From Rhodospirillaceae bacterium (GTDB lineage: Bacteria > Pseudomonadota > Alphaproteobacteria > SHVZ01): a DNA stretch of 36,842 bases. The DNA lies in the NCBI GenBank assembly GCA_016792585.1, contig JAEULB010000149.1:1-36842 (forward strand), read 5' to 3'. The notes beneath the pieces are model-generated. The model searched no databases, was not told where the DNA came from, and saw only the letters and a list, made by a program, of their open reading frames with translations. This document shows, piece by piece, positions 20,995 to 29,611 of the stretch; position 1 is the first letter of the stretch, and each line of letters begins with the position of its first letter. Both the position numbers and the translations under genes were made by a program.

Positions 20995-22332
20995 TTACTT
21001 CCCCGGAAGCTTCGCCAGCGCCGCGTCGACCGAGTCGCCGAGGCGGTCGACGATCGTGTCGATGTCGGCGTCGGTAACGATGTAGGGCGGCGCCAGGATC
21101 ATGTGGTTGCCGCGCTTGCCGTCGATCGTGCCCGGCATCGGATAGGCCAACAGGCCGCGCTCCATGCACTCGACCTTGATGCGGTCGTGCAGCATCAGCT
21201 TCGGGTCGAAGGCCTCCTTGGTGCCGCGATCCTCGACCAGTTCGATCGCCTGGAAGAGGCCGCGCCCGCGCACGTCGCCGACATGCGGATGGTTGCCGAA
21301 GCGCGCCTCCATGCGCTGGCGGAGCTTGGCACCCTGCACGCGCACGCGCTCGACCAGCCCCTCCTCCTTGATCGTCTTCACCACCGCGATGCCGGCAGCG
21401 CAGGCGACCGGATGGGCCATGTAGGTATGGCCGTGCATGAACAGGCCGGAGCCGTTGGTGATCGGGTCGTGCACCTTCTTCCCCACCAGCACCGCGCCGA
21501 TCGCCTGGAAGCCGCCGCCCATGCCCTTCGCGATCGTCATCAGGTCTGGCGCAATCCCGTCCTGCTCGCAGGCATGCATGGTGCCGGTTCGGCCCATGCC
21601 GCTCATCACCTCGTCCAGGATCAGCAGCACGCCGTACTTGTCGCAGATCTCGCGGATGCGCTTGAAGTAGCCCTTCACCGGCGGCACGCAGCCGGTCGTG
21701 GCGCCGACCACGGTCTCGGCGGTGAATCCGGCGACAGTCTCCGGTCCCAGCCGCAGGATCTCGGCCTCGAGCTCGTCGGCGACGCGACGCCCGTACTGCT
21801 CCTCGGTCTCGTCGTCGCGCTTGAAGTGGTAGGCGAAGCAGGGCGCGATCAGCGACACGTCCATCAGCATCGGCGCATACGGCTCGCGCCGCGCGAGGTT
21901 GCCGCCGACCGAGAGCGCGCCGAGCGTATTGCCGTGATAGCTCTGCCGGCGCGAGATGAACTTGGAGCGCTTCGGCTGGCCGATCTCGAGGAAGTACTGG
22001 CGCGCCATCTTGAGCGCCGCCTCCATCGCTTCCGAGCCGCCGGAGACGAAATAGACATGGGAGATCCCGGCCGGCGCGTCCTCCATCAGCAGATCGGCCA
22101 GGTGCTCGGCCGGCTCGGCGGAGAAGAATCCCGGATGCACGTAGTCGAGCTTCCGGACCTGCCGGTCCATCGCCTCCATGACCTTCGGGTGTCCATGGCC
22201 GAGGCACGAAACGGCGGCACCACCGCAGGCGTCGATGTAGGACTTGCCGCTCGAATCCCAGATGTGCAGCCCCTCCGCGCGCACGGCGACGGGCGGAAGC
22301 TTGGCGGTCATGCGGTTGAAGACGCGGGTCAT
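20995..22332 (-). CDS. Class III PLP-dependent aminotransferase
   Basis: The 445-aa enzyme is a fold-type I, class III (omega-type) aminotransferase. Seen: the substrate/PLP-binding GGSEAMEAALKMARQ, SYHGNTLGALS, the PLP-binding Asp240 in LILDEVMSGMGRTG and the Schiff-base Lys269 in MTIAKGMGGGF, with a conserved C-terminal small domain. Such enzymes use terminal amines, beta-amino acids or amino-alcohols; the subfamily annotated as aspartate aminotransferase family does not define a substrate. I place the start at the ATG at 22332, because the 20 residues encoded upstream are unlike family N-termini. It is divergent from the kelch gene. Confidence 0.92.
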   Translation of the reverse strand: MTRVFNRMTAKLPPVAVRAEGLHIWDSSGKSYIDACGGAAVSCLGHGHPKVMEAMDRQVRKLDYVHPGFFSAEPAEHLADLLMEDAPAGISHVYFVSGGSEAMEAALKMARQYFLEIGQPKRSKFISRRQSYHGNTLGALSVGGNLARREPYAPMLMDVSLIAPCFAYHFKRDDETEEQYGRRVADELEAEILRLGPETVAGFTAETVVGATTGCVPPVKGYFKRIREICDKYGVLLILDEVMSGMGRTGTMHACEQDGIAPDLMTIAKGMGGGFQAIGAVLVGKKVHDPITNGSGLFMHGHTYMAHPVACAAGIAVVKTIKEEGLVERVRVQGAKLRQRMEARFGNHPHVGDVRGRGLFQAIELVEDRGTKEAFDPKLMLHDRIKVECMERGLLAYPMPGTIDGKRGNHMILAPPYIVTDADIDTIVDRLGDSVDAALAKLPGK

Positions 22333-22478
22333 GGCAAGGCCTTGTCGAGAGACGTTGAAGAAAGAAGAGCACGAGAAGCCGGTCAACGCCAAGCAACGCG
22401 GATTTGAACGTACCCGGGTTGCGGCCGGCTGCCGAAGAGTCGCATCATCGGTTGCAAGAGATCGAAAGTGAGTCGCCG

Positions 22479-23399
22479 ATGATCCGGGCTCTCCTGGCCG
22501 TCACCGTCCTGTCGTTCGCCTTTCCTGCCCTCGCCGGCTCGGGCACCTGGAAGAGCGCGGCGCCGATGCCGGCGGCGCGGGCGGAGATCGCGGTGGCGGA
22601 GGTCGGCGGCCGGATCTACGCAGTGGGCGGCATCACCCATGTGCACGAGATCGAGATCTATGATCCCGCCACCGACAAGTGGACGCGCGGGGCGCCGATC
22701 CCGCGCAGCGTGCATCACCCGGCGGCGGTCGGCCTCGACGGCAAGCTCTACCTGATCGGGGGATACGTCGACGGCTGGAATCCGACCAACGAGGTGCGCG
22801 AGTACGATCCCCAGACCGACAAGTGGCGGGCGCTGGCACCCCTGCCGCATGCGCGCGGCGCGCTCGCCGCCGCGGTGCTGAACGGCAGGATCCACGCGGT
22901 CTCGGGCGTCGGCGGATCCGACCGGCAGAACACGCCGATGCACGAGGTCTACGACCCCAAGACCAACAAGTGGAAGGCGCTGGCGCCGCTGCCGACGCCG
23001 CGCGATCACCATGCGGTCGTGGCGCTCGACGGCAAGCTCTATGCGATCGGCGGACGCGTCAACGGCAGCTATGCGCGGAACCTCGGCGACAACGAGGTCT
23101 ACGATCCGGAGACCAACCGCTGGGAGAAGCGGGCGCCGCTGCCGACGATCCGGAGCGGCATCGCCGGCGCCGTGCTCGACGGCAAGATCTTCATCGTCGG
23201 CGGCGAGGCCCCGTCGGGCACCTTCAACCAGACCGAGGCCTACGATCCGAAGACCAATGTCTGGATCTCGTACAAGCGGATGCCGACGGCGCGCCACGGT
23301 CTCGGCGCCGCGGTGGTCGCGGGCAAGCTCTACGCGATCGGCGGCGGGCCGACGCCCGGCGGGTCGAACTCGGCGCTGAACGAGGTGTTCACGCCCTAG
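22479..23399 (+). CDS. Secreted six-repeat kelch beta-propeller protein
   Basis: The 306-aa protein begins with a signal peptide (IRALLAVTVLSFAFPALAG). It then contains six kelch repeats of about 45-50 residues, each with a W-x-x-x-x-P-(L/M)-P start, a GG doublet and an (E/x)xYDPxT end. It should fold as a six-bladed propeller in the periplasm or outside the cell. Propellers of this type bind proteins or sugars or, as in NanM, act as mutarotases; no catalytic residues can be assigned. The ATG at 22479 was chosen because the signal peptide starts there; a longer TTG start at 22404 adds an unlikely polar leader. Its TAG stop shares the palindrome CTAG (23396-23399) with the stop of the convergent ABC exporter. 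Confidence 0.88.
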   Translation: MIRALLAVTVLSFAFPALAGSGTWKSAAPMPAARAEIAVAEVGGRIYAVGGITHVHEIEIYDPATDKWTRGAPIPRSVHHPAAVGLDGKLYLIGGYVDGWNPTNEVREYDPQTDKWRALAPLPHARGALAAAVLNGRIHAVSGVGGSDRQNTPMHEVYDPKTNKWKALAPLPTPRDHHAVVALDGKLYAIGGRVNGSYARNLGDNEVYDPETNRWEKRAPLPTIRSGIAGAVLDGKIFIVGGEAPSGTFNQTEAYDPKTNVWISYKRMPTARHGLGAAVVAGKLYAIGGGPTPGGSNSALNEVFTP

Positions 23400-25177
23400 G
23401 ACGCGGCGGCGGCGTCCGGCGCGGCATCCTGGAACTGGGTCTTATAGAGCTTGGCGAACTCGCCGCCCTTGCCCAGCAGCTCGGCAAAGGGGCCGGCCTC
23501 GACGATCACGCCATCCTTCAGCACGACGATCCGGTCGGCCTTGAGGATGGTCGAGAGCCGGTGCGCGATGGTGAAGACGGTGCGGCCCTCGGTGAGCTTC
23601 GCCAAGCCTTCCATGACCTCGGCCTCGGTCTGCGCGTCGAGCGCGCTGGTCGGCTCGTCGAGGATCAGAACCGGGGCGTTCATCAGGATCGCGCGCGCGA
23701 TCGTCATCCGCTGCTTCTCGCCCTCCGAAAGGGCGACGCCACCCTCGCCGATCGGCTGGTCGTAGCCCTGCGGCTGGCGGGCGACGAGGCCGTCGATGCG
23801 CGCGAACCTGGCCGCCGCCTCGATCTCCTCCTGGCTCGCGTCGGGACGGCCATAGGCGATGTTGTCGCGGATCGACAGCGGGAAGATCATCGGCGGCTGG
23901 AGGACCAGAGCCACGCGGTGGCGAAGATCGCGGATCGGATACTGGCGGATGTCGACGCCGTCGAGCTCGACCGTGCCCGCCGTCGGATCGAAGAAGCGCG
24001 GCAACATCGAGAGCATCGTCGACTTGCCGGCGCCGGTCGGCCCGACCACGGCGATCTTCTCGCCCGGTCTCACATCGAGGTCGATGCGCTGCAGCACCGA
24101 GACTTCGGGAGAGTACTGGAAGGCGACGCCTTTCCAGGTGATGCGACCCTCGACCTTCTCAGGCCACGGCAGCGGCCCGTCCTTGAGGTCGGGTGCGATG
24201 TCGAGGATCTCGAACACGCGCTTGGCGCCGATGCGGGCTCCCTGGATCTGCGCCCAGGTCTGGCTCATCGTGTTGATCGGACCGTAGAGCGTCGCGAGGT
24301 AGGAGATGAAGACCAGCAGCTGGCCCAGCGTCAGGCGCGAGCTCATCACCGCCTCGGCGCCGACATAGAGGACGAGCGCAGTGCCGAGCGCGATCACGGT
24401 GTTGACGATCGCCGAATAGGCGGTCTGCCAGTTGTAGAGGCGGAGGTTGGCCCGCATGCTGGCCTGGGTCGCGGTCAGCAGGCGTAGGCGCTCGTCCTCC
24501 TCCTTGCCGAAGGCCTGGACCACGCGGATCGCGCCCATCGCCCACTGCACCAGCGAATAGACCTGGCTCTCCGTCATCTTCATCTCGGTCGCTGCGCTGA
24601 CGATCGGACGATCGAGCGCGACGATGGTGACGTAGAGCGCCGGGACCACGATCATCGAGACCATGGTCAGCGTCGAATCCATCCGCCACATGATGAAGAA
24701 CATACCGATCAGCATCGCGATCGCCTGGAGGACCGGCAGCACGCCGTTCAGCATCAGCGTCTGCACCGCGAAGGTGTCGGCGGTGATCCGGTACATGAGG
24801 TCGCCCATGCGCTGGCGGCTGTGGAAGACCAGCGAGAGGCGCTGCAGGTGGCCGTAGAGGTCGTCGCGGAGGTCGGTCACCATGCGGTGGCCGAGATTGA
24901 TCGAGACGTGGTTCGACCACATGCTGCCGAGACCGACGATCGCCTGGATCCCGACGAGCGCGGCACAGGCGACGATCAGCAGCACGGGCGTCGCCAGACC
25001 GGAGAGTCCGGGCAAGGTGACCGGCTTCCCGCTCAGCACGTTGTCGACGACGATCTGCAGCGGCCACGGCTTCACCAGCTCGAAGGCGGTAAGCGCCAGC
25101 ACCAGCAGCAGACAGAAGGCGAAGGTCCCGAGATAGGGCCGGAGATAGGGCAGGACCTTGCGAAATACCCCGCTCAT
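23396..25177 (-). CDS. ABC exporter, fused permease and ATPase (MsbA/NdvA-like)
   Basis: The 593-aa half-transporter has six membrane segments in its first about 310 residues and a C-terminal ATPase. Walker A is GPTGAGKS (379-386), the Q-loop is VLQPPM, Walker B is VLILDEPT (503-510), and the H-loop His539 is in TIAHRLS. The signature is LSEGE (483-487) rather than the usual LSGGQ; some exporters tolerate such changes. It should work as a homodimer in the inner membrane, exporting a lipid-linked or free glycan. It is the last gene of the galE-glycosyltransferase-exporter operon, only 20 nt after the glycosyltransferase, so the product of that enzyme is the most likely cargo. The ATG at 25177 fits the family start. 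Confidence 0.92.
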   Translation of the reverse strand: MSGVFRKVLPYLRPYLGTFAFCLLLVLALTAFELVKPWPLQIVVDNVLSGKPVTLPGLSGLATPVLLIVACAALVGIQAIVGLGSMWSNHVSINLGHRMVTDLRDDLYGHLQRLSLVFHSRQRMGDLMYRITADTFAVQTLMLNGVLPVLQAIAMLIGMFFIMWRMDSTLTMVSMIVVPALYVTIVALDRPIVSAATEMKMTESQVYSLVQWAMGAIRVVQAFGKEEDERLRLLTATQASMRANLRLYNWQTAYSAIVNTVIALGTALVLYVGAEAVMSSRLTLGQLLVFISYLATLYGPINTMSQTWAQIQGARIGAKRVFEILDIAPDLKDGPLPWPEKVEGRITWKGVAFQYSPEVSVLQRIDLDVRPGEKIAVVGPTGAGKSTMLSMLPRFFDPTAGTVELDGVDIRQYPIRDLRHRVALVLQPPMIFPLSIRDNIAYGRPDASQEEIEAAARFARIDGLVARQPQGYDQPIGEGGVALSEGEKQRMTIARAILMNAPVLILDEPTSALDAQTEAEVMEGLAKLTEGRTVFTIAHRLSTILKADRIVVLKDGVIVEAGPFAELLGKGGEFAKLYKTQFQDAAPDAAAAS

Positions 25178-25197
25178 GCGCGAGATCCTGACGGTCG

Positions 25198-27774
25198 TTA
25201 CGGCGTGACGGAGCCGCGCTCGGCCAGCGACATGAGCCCGATGCGGCCGGCGACGATCTCCGTCACCCGATGCAACACGCGCCCCAAGCGGAAGGTTTCA
25301 TAGGCGATGGCCGCGCCGTTGAGGACGCCGACCGCGAGCGCCGCCACGGCCACCGCGGGCACCCCGAACAGAAGGCCCGCAATCGCCACGCCGCCATAGA
25401 TCCTCAAGACCAGAGAGGACAGGCGCGAGAGCCGGAGCGCCACCCGGAGCCGGACCAGGCGCTTCGGATCGCCGTGGTTCTCGCCGACCGCCTTGAGTTC
25501 GGCCCTGGCCCAGAGGCCGCGGCTGACCTTCAGGTCCCAGTCGCTCCAGCCCTGGTCCATGATCACGAAGTACTTCCTCGGCACCAGGAAGTCGTGAATG
25601 CCGGTCAGGAGGGCTTCCTTCTCGATCCCCTTCTCGTTCCAGTAGGAGAGATAGAAGGCACGCTGAGCCGGCTTGATCTCGGCCGTCTGGCGGACCGGCT
25701 CGTACTGGATCGGGTCGACCTGGGTCAGGCCCTTCACGCGCCATTTGACGCGTTCCCAGCCGCGGGCGAAGGGGCCTGCATAGATCAGGAAAGCGATCAG
25801 GGCGCGGGCCCTGAGCCCGGTGAAGCGCGGATCGACCGGTGCGCGCATCGCACCGGCGATCGCGATCGCGAACGACAGCAGCAGCGGCAGGACCGCGAGC
25901 CACATCGTGCCGCCGGCGATGGCGCCGGCGAGCGCCAGCGGCCAGGAGACCAGGCCCCATTCGAAGGTCAGCGGCAGATATGCCGCGATCGACGACGGCG
26001 GCTCGTAGAGCGTCTGGAACAGACCGCGGCCGAAGATGCCGGAATAGATGATCGGCTTGGACGACAGCAGCATCGAGGCCGAGAGGTCGCCGTAGATGCG
26101 CCCCAGCCACTTCGCCTGGCCAAACAGGTTGAAGCGGAACGGATGCTTGGCATAGACCATCGCCTCGGCCTTGCCGTATCCCCGCTGCTGGCCGAAATAG
26201 GCCTCCACCGTGTTGCGGCGGAAATGCCAGACGGTCGCCGACGGGCTGAAGCCGATCTTGTATCCAGCGAACTGGAGGCGCCAGCACAGGTCGACGTCGT
26301 CGCCGGCGGCGCGGAAGATCGGGTCGAAGCCGCCGATCGCCTCCAGCGCCTCGCGGCGGAAGGCCATGTTGCAGCCGGCGATGTGCTCGGCCTCGTCGTC
26401 GGAGACGAGAACGTGGGTGGGTCCGCCCGGAGAGACGGCGACCGCCGACGGCACCAGCGAATCCTCGGGCGGCGGGAAGTTCGGGCCACCGCAGGCATAG
26501 AGATCGGCCGCCTGCATCTTGGCGACCATGTAGGTCAGCCAGTCTGGATCGGCGACGCAGTCGGAGTCGGTATAGGCGATGATCTCGCCGGTCGAGTGCT
26601 GCAGGCCGACGTTGCGAGCGACCGAGAGGCCCTTGTTCTCTTGGCTGACGATCTTGGTGTAGCCGTGGCGCTCGGTGATCTCGAGCGTCTTGTCCTTCGA
26701 GCCGTCGTTGACGACCACCACTTCGTAGTTCGGATAGGTCAGCTTCTTCAGCGACTCGAGGCACGGATCCATCGTGCGCTCGGCGTTGTAGGCGCAGACC
26801 ACGACCGAAACCTTCGGGTACGAGGCGAGCTTCGGCGGCAGGGTCTCGTGATAGACCTTGCGGACCGCATGGTACGAGGGCTTCGGCTCGCGCTTGTGGT
26901 CGACCAGGCCAAAGGCCCAGTTCTCGATCAGGTAGCCGCCGGTGAACCACTCGTCGGTCCAGGCGAAGATCGAGGTGCCGGCGACGCCGGTCTCGTAAGC
27001 CGCACGCACCTGCCACTCCAGCGTCTTCGCCTGCGCCTCGAGGCCTTCGCGCATCGAGTCCATGCCGAACTCGGTCAGCACCACCGGCCGGTCGACGGCC
27101 AGGTTGTGAAGCCGCATCAGGTAGGCGCGGAAGTCCTTCTCGTGGTGGAGATAGACGTTGAACGAGAGGAAGTCGAAGAAGTCGAGGTTGAGATACTCGG
27201 TCGACGGATAGTTCGCGTAGGAGACGAGCCCGTCGGGATCGATCTCCTTGGCGATGTCGTAGAGCTCCTCGAGGAAGTTCCGGACCTTTTCGGCGCCGTG
27301 CCAGCGGACGATGTCGGGCGAGATCTCGTTGCCGACCAGATGCGCGATCACCGCCGGATGGCCGGCATTGACCTTCACGCCGTCGCGGATCGCCTGGCGG
27401 ATGCGGTTCTTCTCCGCGCGCGAATCCAGGAAGGCGACATGCTGGGTCCAGGGGACGCCGATCAGCATGCCGACGCCGGCTTCGTGGCACATGTCCGCGA
27501 ACCAGCGCGGCGGCACCGTGAAGACGCGCAGCATGTTGCAGCCGAGCTCGCCCATCAGCGCGAGGTCGCGCGCGATGACATCCTTCTCGGGAAGCTGGGC
27601 GCCGTGGGTGCCGGGGCCGAACGGGCCGTAGGTAACGCCCTTGAGGAAGACCTTCTCCTCGCCACGGAAGAAGAACTTTCCATGTGCGACGATGCGCGAC
27701 GTGCTCGCGCCCTTGGGCTTATCGACGCCGGCCGGCGCCGCCTGTGACGCCGGCTCGGCCATGACGACGGACAT
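25198..27774 (-). CDS. Fusion of a glycoside hydrolase-like barrel and a family 2 glycosyltransferase
   Basis: The 858-aa protein has three parts. Residues about 30-315 read as a clan GH-A barrel: GKFFFRGEEKVFLKGVTYG at the start, the likely acid/base Glu150 in HLVGNEIS and the likely nucleophile Glu235 in VVLTEFGMDS. Residues about 320-560 are a GT2 catalytic domain (VSVVVCAYNAERT, VVVVNDGSKDKT, DSD at 403-405, the base region GDDVDLCWR at 491-499 and a QQRGYG motif near 539-544 in the place of QxxRW). The rest carries membrane segments (about 608-652, 667-680 and 800-835) around a basic cytoplasmic domain. No signal peptide precedes the barrel, so both active sites should face the cytoplasm. 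It lies 23 nt after galE and 20 nt before the exporter. The product is unknown; a processive synthase with a built-in trimming or transfer activity is my inference. Confidence 0.85.
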   Translation of the reverse strand: MSVVMAEPASQAAPAGVDKPKGASTSRIVAHGKFFFRGEEKVFLKGVTYGPFGPGTHGAQLPEKDVIARDLALMGELGCNMLRVFTVPPRWFADMCHEAGVGMLIGVPWTQHVAFLDSRAEKNRIRQAIRDGVKVNAGHPAVIAHLVGNEISPDIVRWHGAEKVRNFLEELYDIAKEIDPDGLVSYANYPSTEYLNLDFFDFLSFNVYLHHEKDFRAYLMRLHNLAVDRPVVLTEFGMDSMREGLEAQAKTLEWQVRAAYETGVAGTSIFAWTDEWFTGGYLIENWAFGLVDHKREPKPSYHAVRKVYHETLPPKLASYPKVSVVVCAYNAERTMDPCLESLKKLTYPNYEVVVVNDGSKDKTLEITERHGYTKIVSQENKGLSVARNVGLQHSTGEIIAYTDSDCVADPDWLTYMVAKMQAADLYACGGPNFPPPEDSLVPSAVAVSPGGPTHVLVSDDEAEHIAGCNMAFRREALEAIGGFDPIFRAAGDDVDLCWRLQFAGYKIGFSPSATVWHFRRNTVEAYFGQQRGYGKAEAMVYAKHPFRFNLFGQAKWLGRIYGDLSASMLLSSKPIIYSGIFGRGLFQTLYEPPSSIAAYLPLTFEWGLVSWPLALAGAIAGGTMWLAVLPLLLSFAIAIAGAMRAPVDPRFTGLRARALIAFLIYAGPFARGWERVKWRVKGLTQVDPIQYEPVRQTAEIKPAQRAFYLSYWNEKGIEKEALLTGIHDFLVPRKYFVIMDQGWSDWDLKVSRGLWARAELKAVGENHGDPKRLVRLRVALRLSRLSSLVLRIYGGVAIAGLLFGVPAVAVAALAVGVLNGAAIAYETFRLGRVLHRVTEIVAGRIGLMSLAERGSVTP

Positions 27775-27797
27775 CGCTTGAAAATCCTTGAGAGCGG

Positions 27798-28802
27798 TCA
27801 GACCGCAGCGGCAGCGAGCGGCCGATCCTCGGGCCGCTCATGCCAGCGGAGAGCCGAGGTGACGATCGTGTCGAGATCCGATCGGCTCGGAATCCAGTCG
27901 AGCTTGAGCCTCGCCTGGCTCGCATCGGCAACCAGCGCCGGCGGGTCTCCGGCACGGCGCGGCGCCTCGATCACCGGAACCGGGCGGCCGGTCGCGCGCT
28001 CGACGGCGCCGATGACCTCGCGGACGGTGTGCCCGCGGCCGGTGCCGAGATTGAGCTTCAGCGATGGGCCGCCGTGCAGGAGATGGCGCAACGCCTGGAC
28101 ATGCGCCTCGGCGAGGTCCTCGACGTGGATGAAGTCGCGGATCGCGGTGCCGTCCGGCGTCGGGTAGTCGGTGCCGAAGATGCTGAGCGCCGGCCCCTGA
28201 CCCAGTGCCGCCTTGATCGCCAGCGGGATCAGATGAGTCTCGGGCTCGTGGTCCTCGCCGATCTCGCCATCGAGGTCGGCGCCGGCGGCGTTGAAGTAGC
28301 GAAGGCAGACCGACTTGGTCTCGTAGGCCTGGTCGTACCAGTCGAGCACGCGCTCGATCATCAGCTTCGATTCGCCATACGGATTGACCGGACGCTGCGG
28401 CGTGGTCTCGGCGATCGGGACCTCGCCGGGAATGCCGTAGGTGGCGCAGGTCGAGGAGAAGACCATGCGGTCAACGCCGACGTCGCGCATCGCGTCCAGC
28501 AGTGTCAGGGTGCCTGTCGTGTTGTTGCGGAAGTACTTGGCCGGATCGCTCATCGACTCGCCGACATAGGCGAAGGCGGCGAAGTGCATAACCGCGACCA
28601 CGCGCTCGGCCGAGAGCACGGCGCGAAGGCGCGGACCGTCGGCGATGTCGCCGTCGACCAACGGTCCCCACTTCACGGCCTCGGTGTGGCCGTAGGTGAG
28701 ATTGTCGTAGGCAATTGGACGGAAGCCGGCGCGAGCGAGCGCCTTGCAGGCATGGCTGCCGATGTAGCCGGCGCCGCCGGTGACGAGAACGGAGGCGTTC
28801 AT
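27798..28802 (-). CDS. galE: UDP-glucose 4-epimerase GalE/ExoB
   Basis: The enzyme interconverts UDP-glucose and UDP-galactose using bound NAD. The 334-aa short-chain dehydrogenase-type protein has the NAD motif GGAGYIGSH (9-17), the SSTCATYG block with Thr118 at the catalytic Ser/Thr position, and Tyr142 and Lys146 of the YxxxK pair, followed by LRYFNAAGAD and the DFIHVEDLA block. An upstream ATG at 28859 would add 19 residues; I prefer 28802 because the Rossmann strand starts there and AGGAGA lies about 10 nt upstream. It is the first gene of the operon and may supply UDP-galactose to the downstream glycosyltransferase, although a housekeeping role is also possible. Confidence 0.93.
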   Translation of the reverse strand: MNASVLVTGGAGYIGSHACKALARAGFRPIAYDNLTYGHTEAVKWGPLVDGDIADGPRLRAVLSAERVVAVMHFAAFAYVGESMSDPAKYFRNNTTGTLTLLDAMRDVGVDRMVFSSTCATYGIPGEVPIAETTPQRPVNPYGESKLMIERVLDWYDQAYETKSVCLRYFNAAGADLDGEIGEDHEPETHLIPLAIKAALGQGPALSIFGTDYPTPDGTAIRDFIHVEDLAEAHVQALRHLLHGGPSLKLNLGTGRGHTVREVIGAVERATGRPVPVIEAPRRAGDPPALVADASQARLKLDWIPSRSDLDTIVTSALRWHERPEDRPLAAAAV

Positions 28803-28901
28803 GCCCGAGCCGTCTCCTGAATGCTGCTCACCACCATACCGTCCCTCTGAGTGGCCCATGTCCTCGTGGCTCCTCCGGGAACCGCGCGCTTGGATCAGCG
28901 C

Positions 28902-28915
28902 TCACGGGCCCGTGA
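28902..28915. promoter_or_regulatory. Perfect 14-bp palindrome upstream of galE, possible operator
   Basis: TCACGGGCCCGTGA is a perfect self-complementary 14-mer, 99 nt upstream of the preferred galE start and 42 nt upstream of the alternative ATG. One or two such palindromes would be expected by chance in a window this size, but its place in the only long intergenic gap makes it a reasonable operator candidate for the galE-glycosyltransferase-exporter operon. Confidence 0.35.
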
Positions 28916-29095
28916 CTGCCACGAAGATGATCGACCTTGGCGACGAAAATTAGGACCGACTATGGCGGAAGCACGGCACAAGATCGGATGCGGCGTCCCT
29001 TGAACAGACCCCGTCGTCCGAGCCTCCCGGCCTCCCCGCCGGACCGTCTCGTAGGACGCCCAACCGATCAAATCAAGGGTTTTCAACAACTAAGC

Positions 29096-29114
29096 GCGCG
29101 GTAGGTTGCCGCGC
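29096..29114 (-). terminator. Weak stem-loop after the 148-aa gene
   Basis: On the minus strand a 6-bp GCGCGG/CCGCGC stem with a 7-nt loop lies 9 nt after the TAG stop at 29123, followed by a mixed T-containing stretch (TTAGTTGTTG) and not a clean T-run. It may weaken or end transcription before the galE operon. Confidence 0.3.
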
Positions 29115-29122
29115 AGGCACGC

Positions 29123-29569
29123 CTACTTTTTAGGCTTCTCGCCCTGCTTCGCGTCAGCCGGCTTGCTCTTGTCGTCCCCGCCTTCGGCTTCGGCCGCGGC
29201 AGGCTCCGAGGTATTGGGGTTATAGCCGGGGCCATGCCGCAACATGTAGCGCTTCAGCCAGCGCGCCTCCGCCCCCGTCATCGTCACCCACTTGGCGGCA
29301 AGCTGGTCACCGACGGTCAGAACCTCGGCAGTCGCCGGGATGACGATCGAGTCCTGCTCGAGCTCGATGGTGATCCGAGGGTAGAAGATCTGGGTGGCGA
29401 CGAGGTCGCCCGTATAGGGCTTCAGGATGAAGCCGAAGCCGTCCCACTGGAACAGATGGTAGACGGTGGAATCGATCTGGGCCTTGCTCGACTTGATGGC
29501 CGCCGCGACCTTCCCCGGCGGGACCTGGGCCGCGTCACCCTTCTTCTTGTTGAAGAGAAAATTGAGCAT
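29123..29569 (-). CDS. Conserved-looking protein of unknown function, 148 aa
   Basis: I do not recognise this protein. It has a basic N-terminus (MLNFLFNKKKGD), a central region of likely beta structure (YHLFQWDGFGFILKPYTGDLVATQIFYPRITIELEQDSIVIPATAEVL, given here only by its residues 37-82) and a helix (TMTGAEARWLKRYMLRHGPGY). The C-terminal tail of about 35 residues is low-complexity and Ala/Glu/Lys-rich. No signal peptide or membrane segment is seen, so it is likely cytoplasmic. The lack of repeats and the ordered core argue for a real gene. It stands alone between the methionine operon and the galE operon on the same strand. Confidence 0.7.
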   Translation of the reverse strand: MLNFLFNKKKGDAAQVPPGKVAAAIKSSKAQIDSTVYHLFQWDGFGFILKPYTGDLVATQIFYPRITIELEQDSIVIPATAEVLTVGDQLAAKWVTMTGAEARWLKRYMLRHGPGYNPNTSEPAAAEAEGGDDKSKPADAKQGEKPKK

Positions 29570-29611
29570 GAACCGGTCCCTGGCGAACGCGCGGCGGCAA
29601 CGGCCGCAGTG

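Larger units (their letters stand above)
28803..29122. other. Intergenic control region upstream of the galE operon
   Basis: A stretch of about 320 bases without a convincing gene, the longest in the window. A 64-codon minus-strand frame (28895-29089) has an Arg/Ser/Gly-rich product and looks accidental. The region holds a 14-bp palindrome (28902-28915), a weak stem-loop near 29096-29114 and two possible galE starts. I could not identify a convincing -35/-10 pair; TTGTGC and TAATTT hexamers are present but poorly spaced. Confidence 0.5.

Noticed and set aside
25270..27747. An 825-codon open frame on the plus strand opposite the GH-GT2 fusion gene
   Set aside because: Its product is low-complexity (Asp/Arg/Gly/Ala/Val-rich) with no motif, while the minus strand encodes clear catalytic domains. 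Long antisense frames are expected in GC-rich coding DNA.
28895..29089. 64-codon minus-strand frame in the galE upstream gap
   Set aside because: The product is Arg/Ser/Gly-rich without structure, and no ribosome-binding site was seen.
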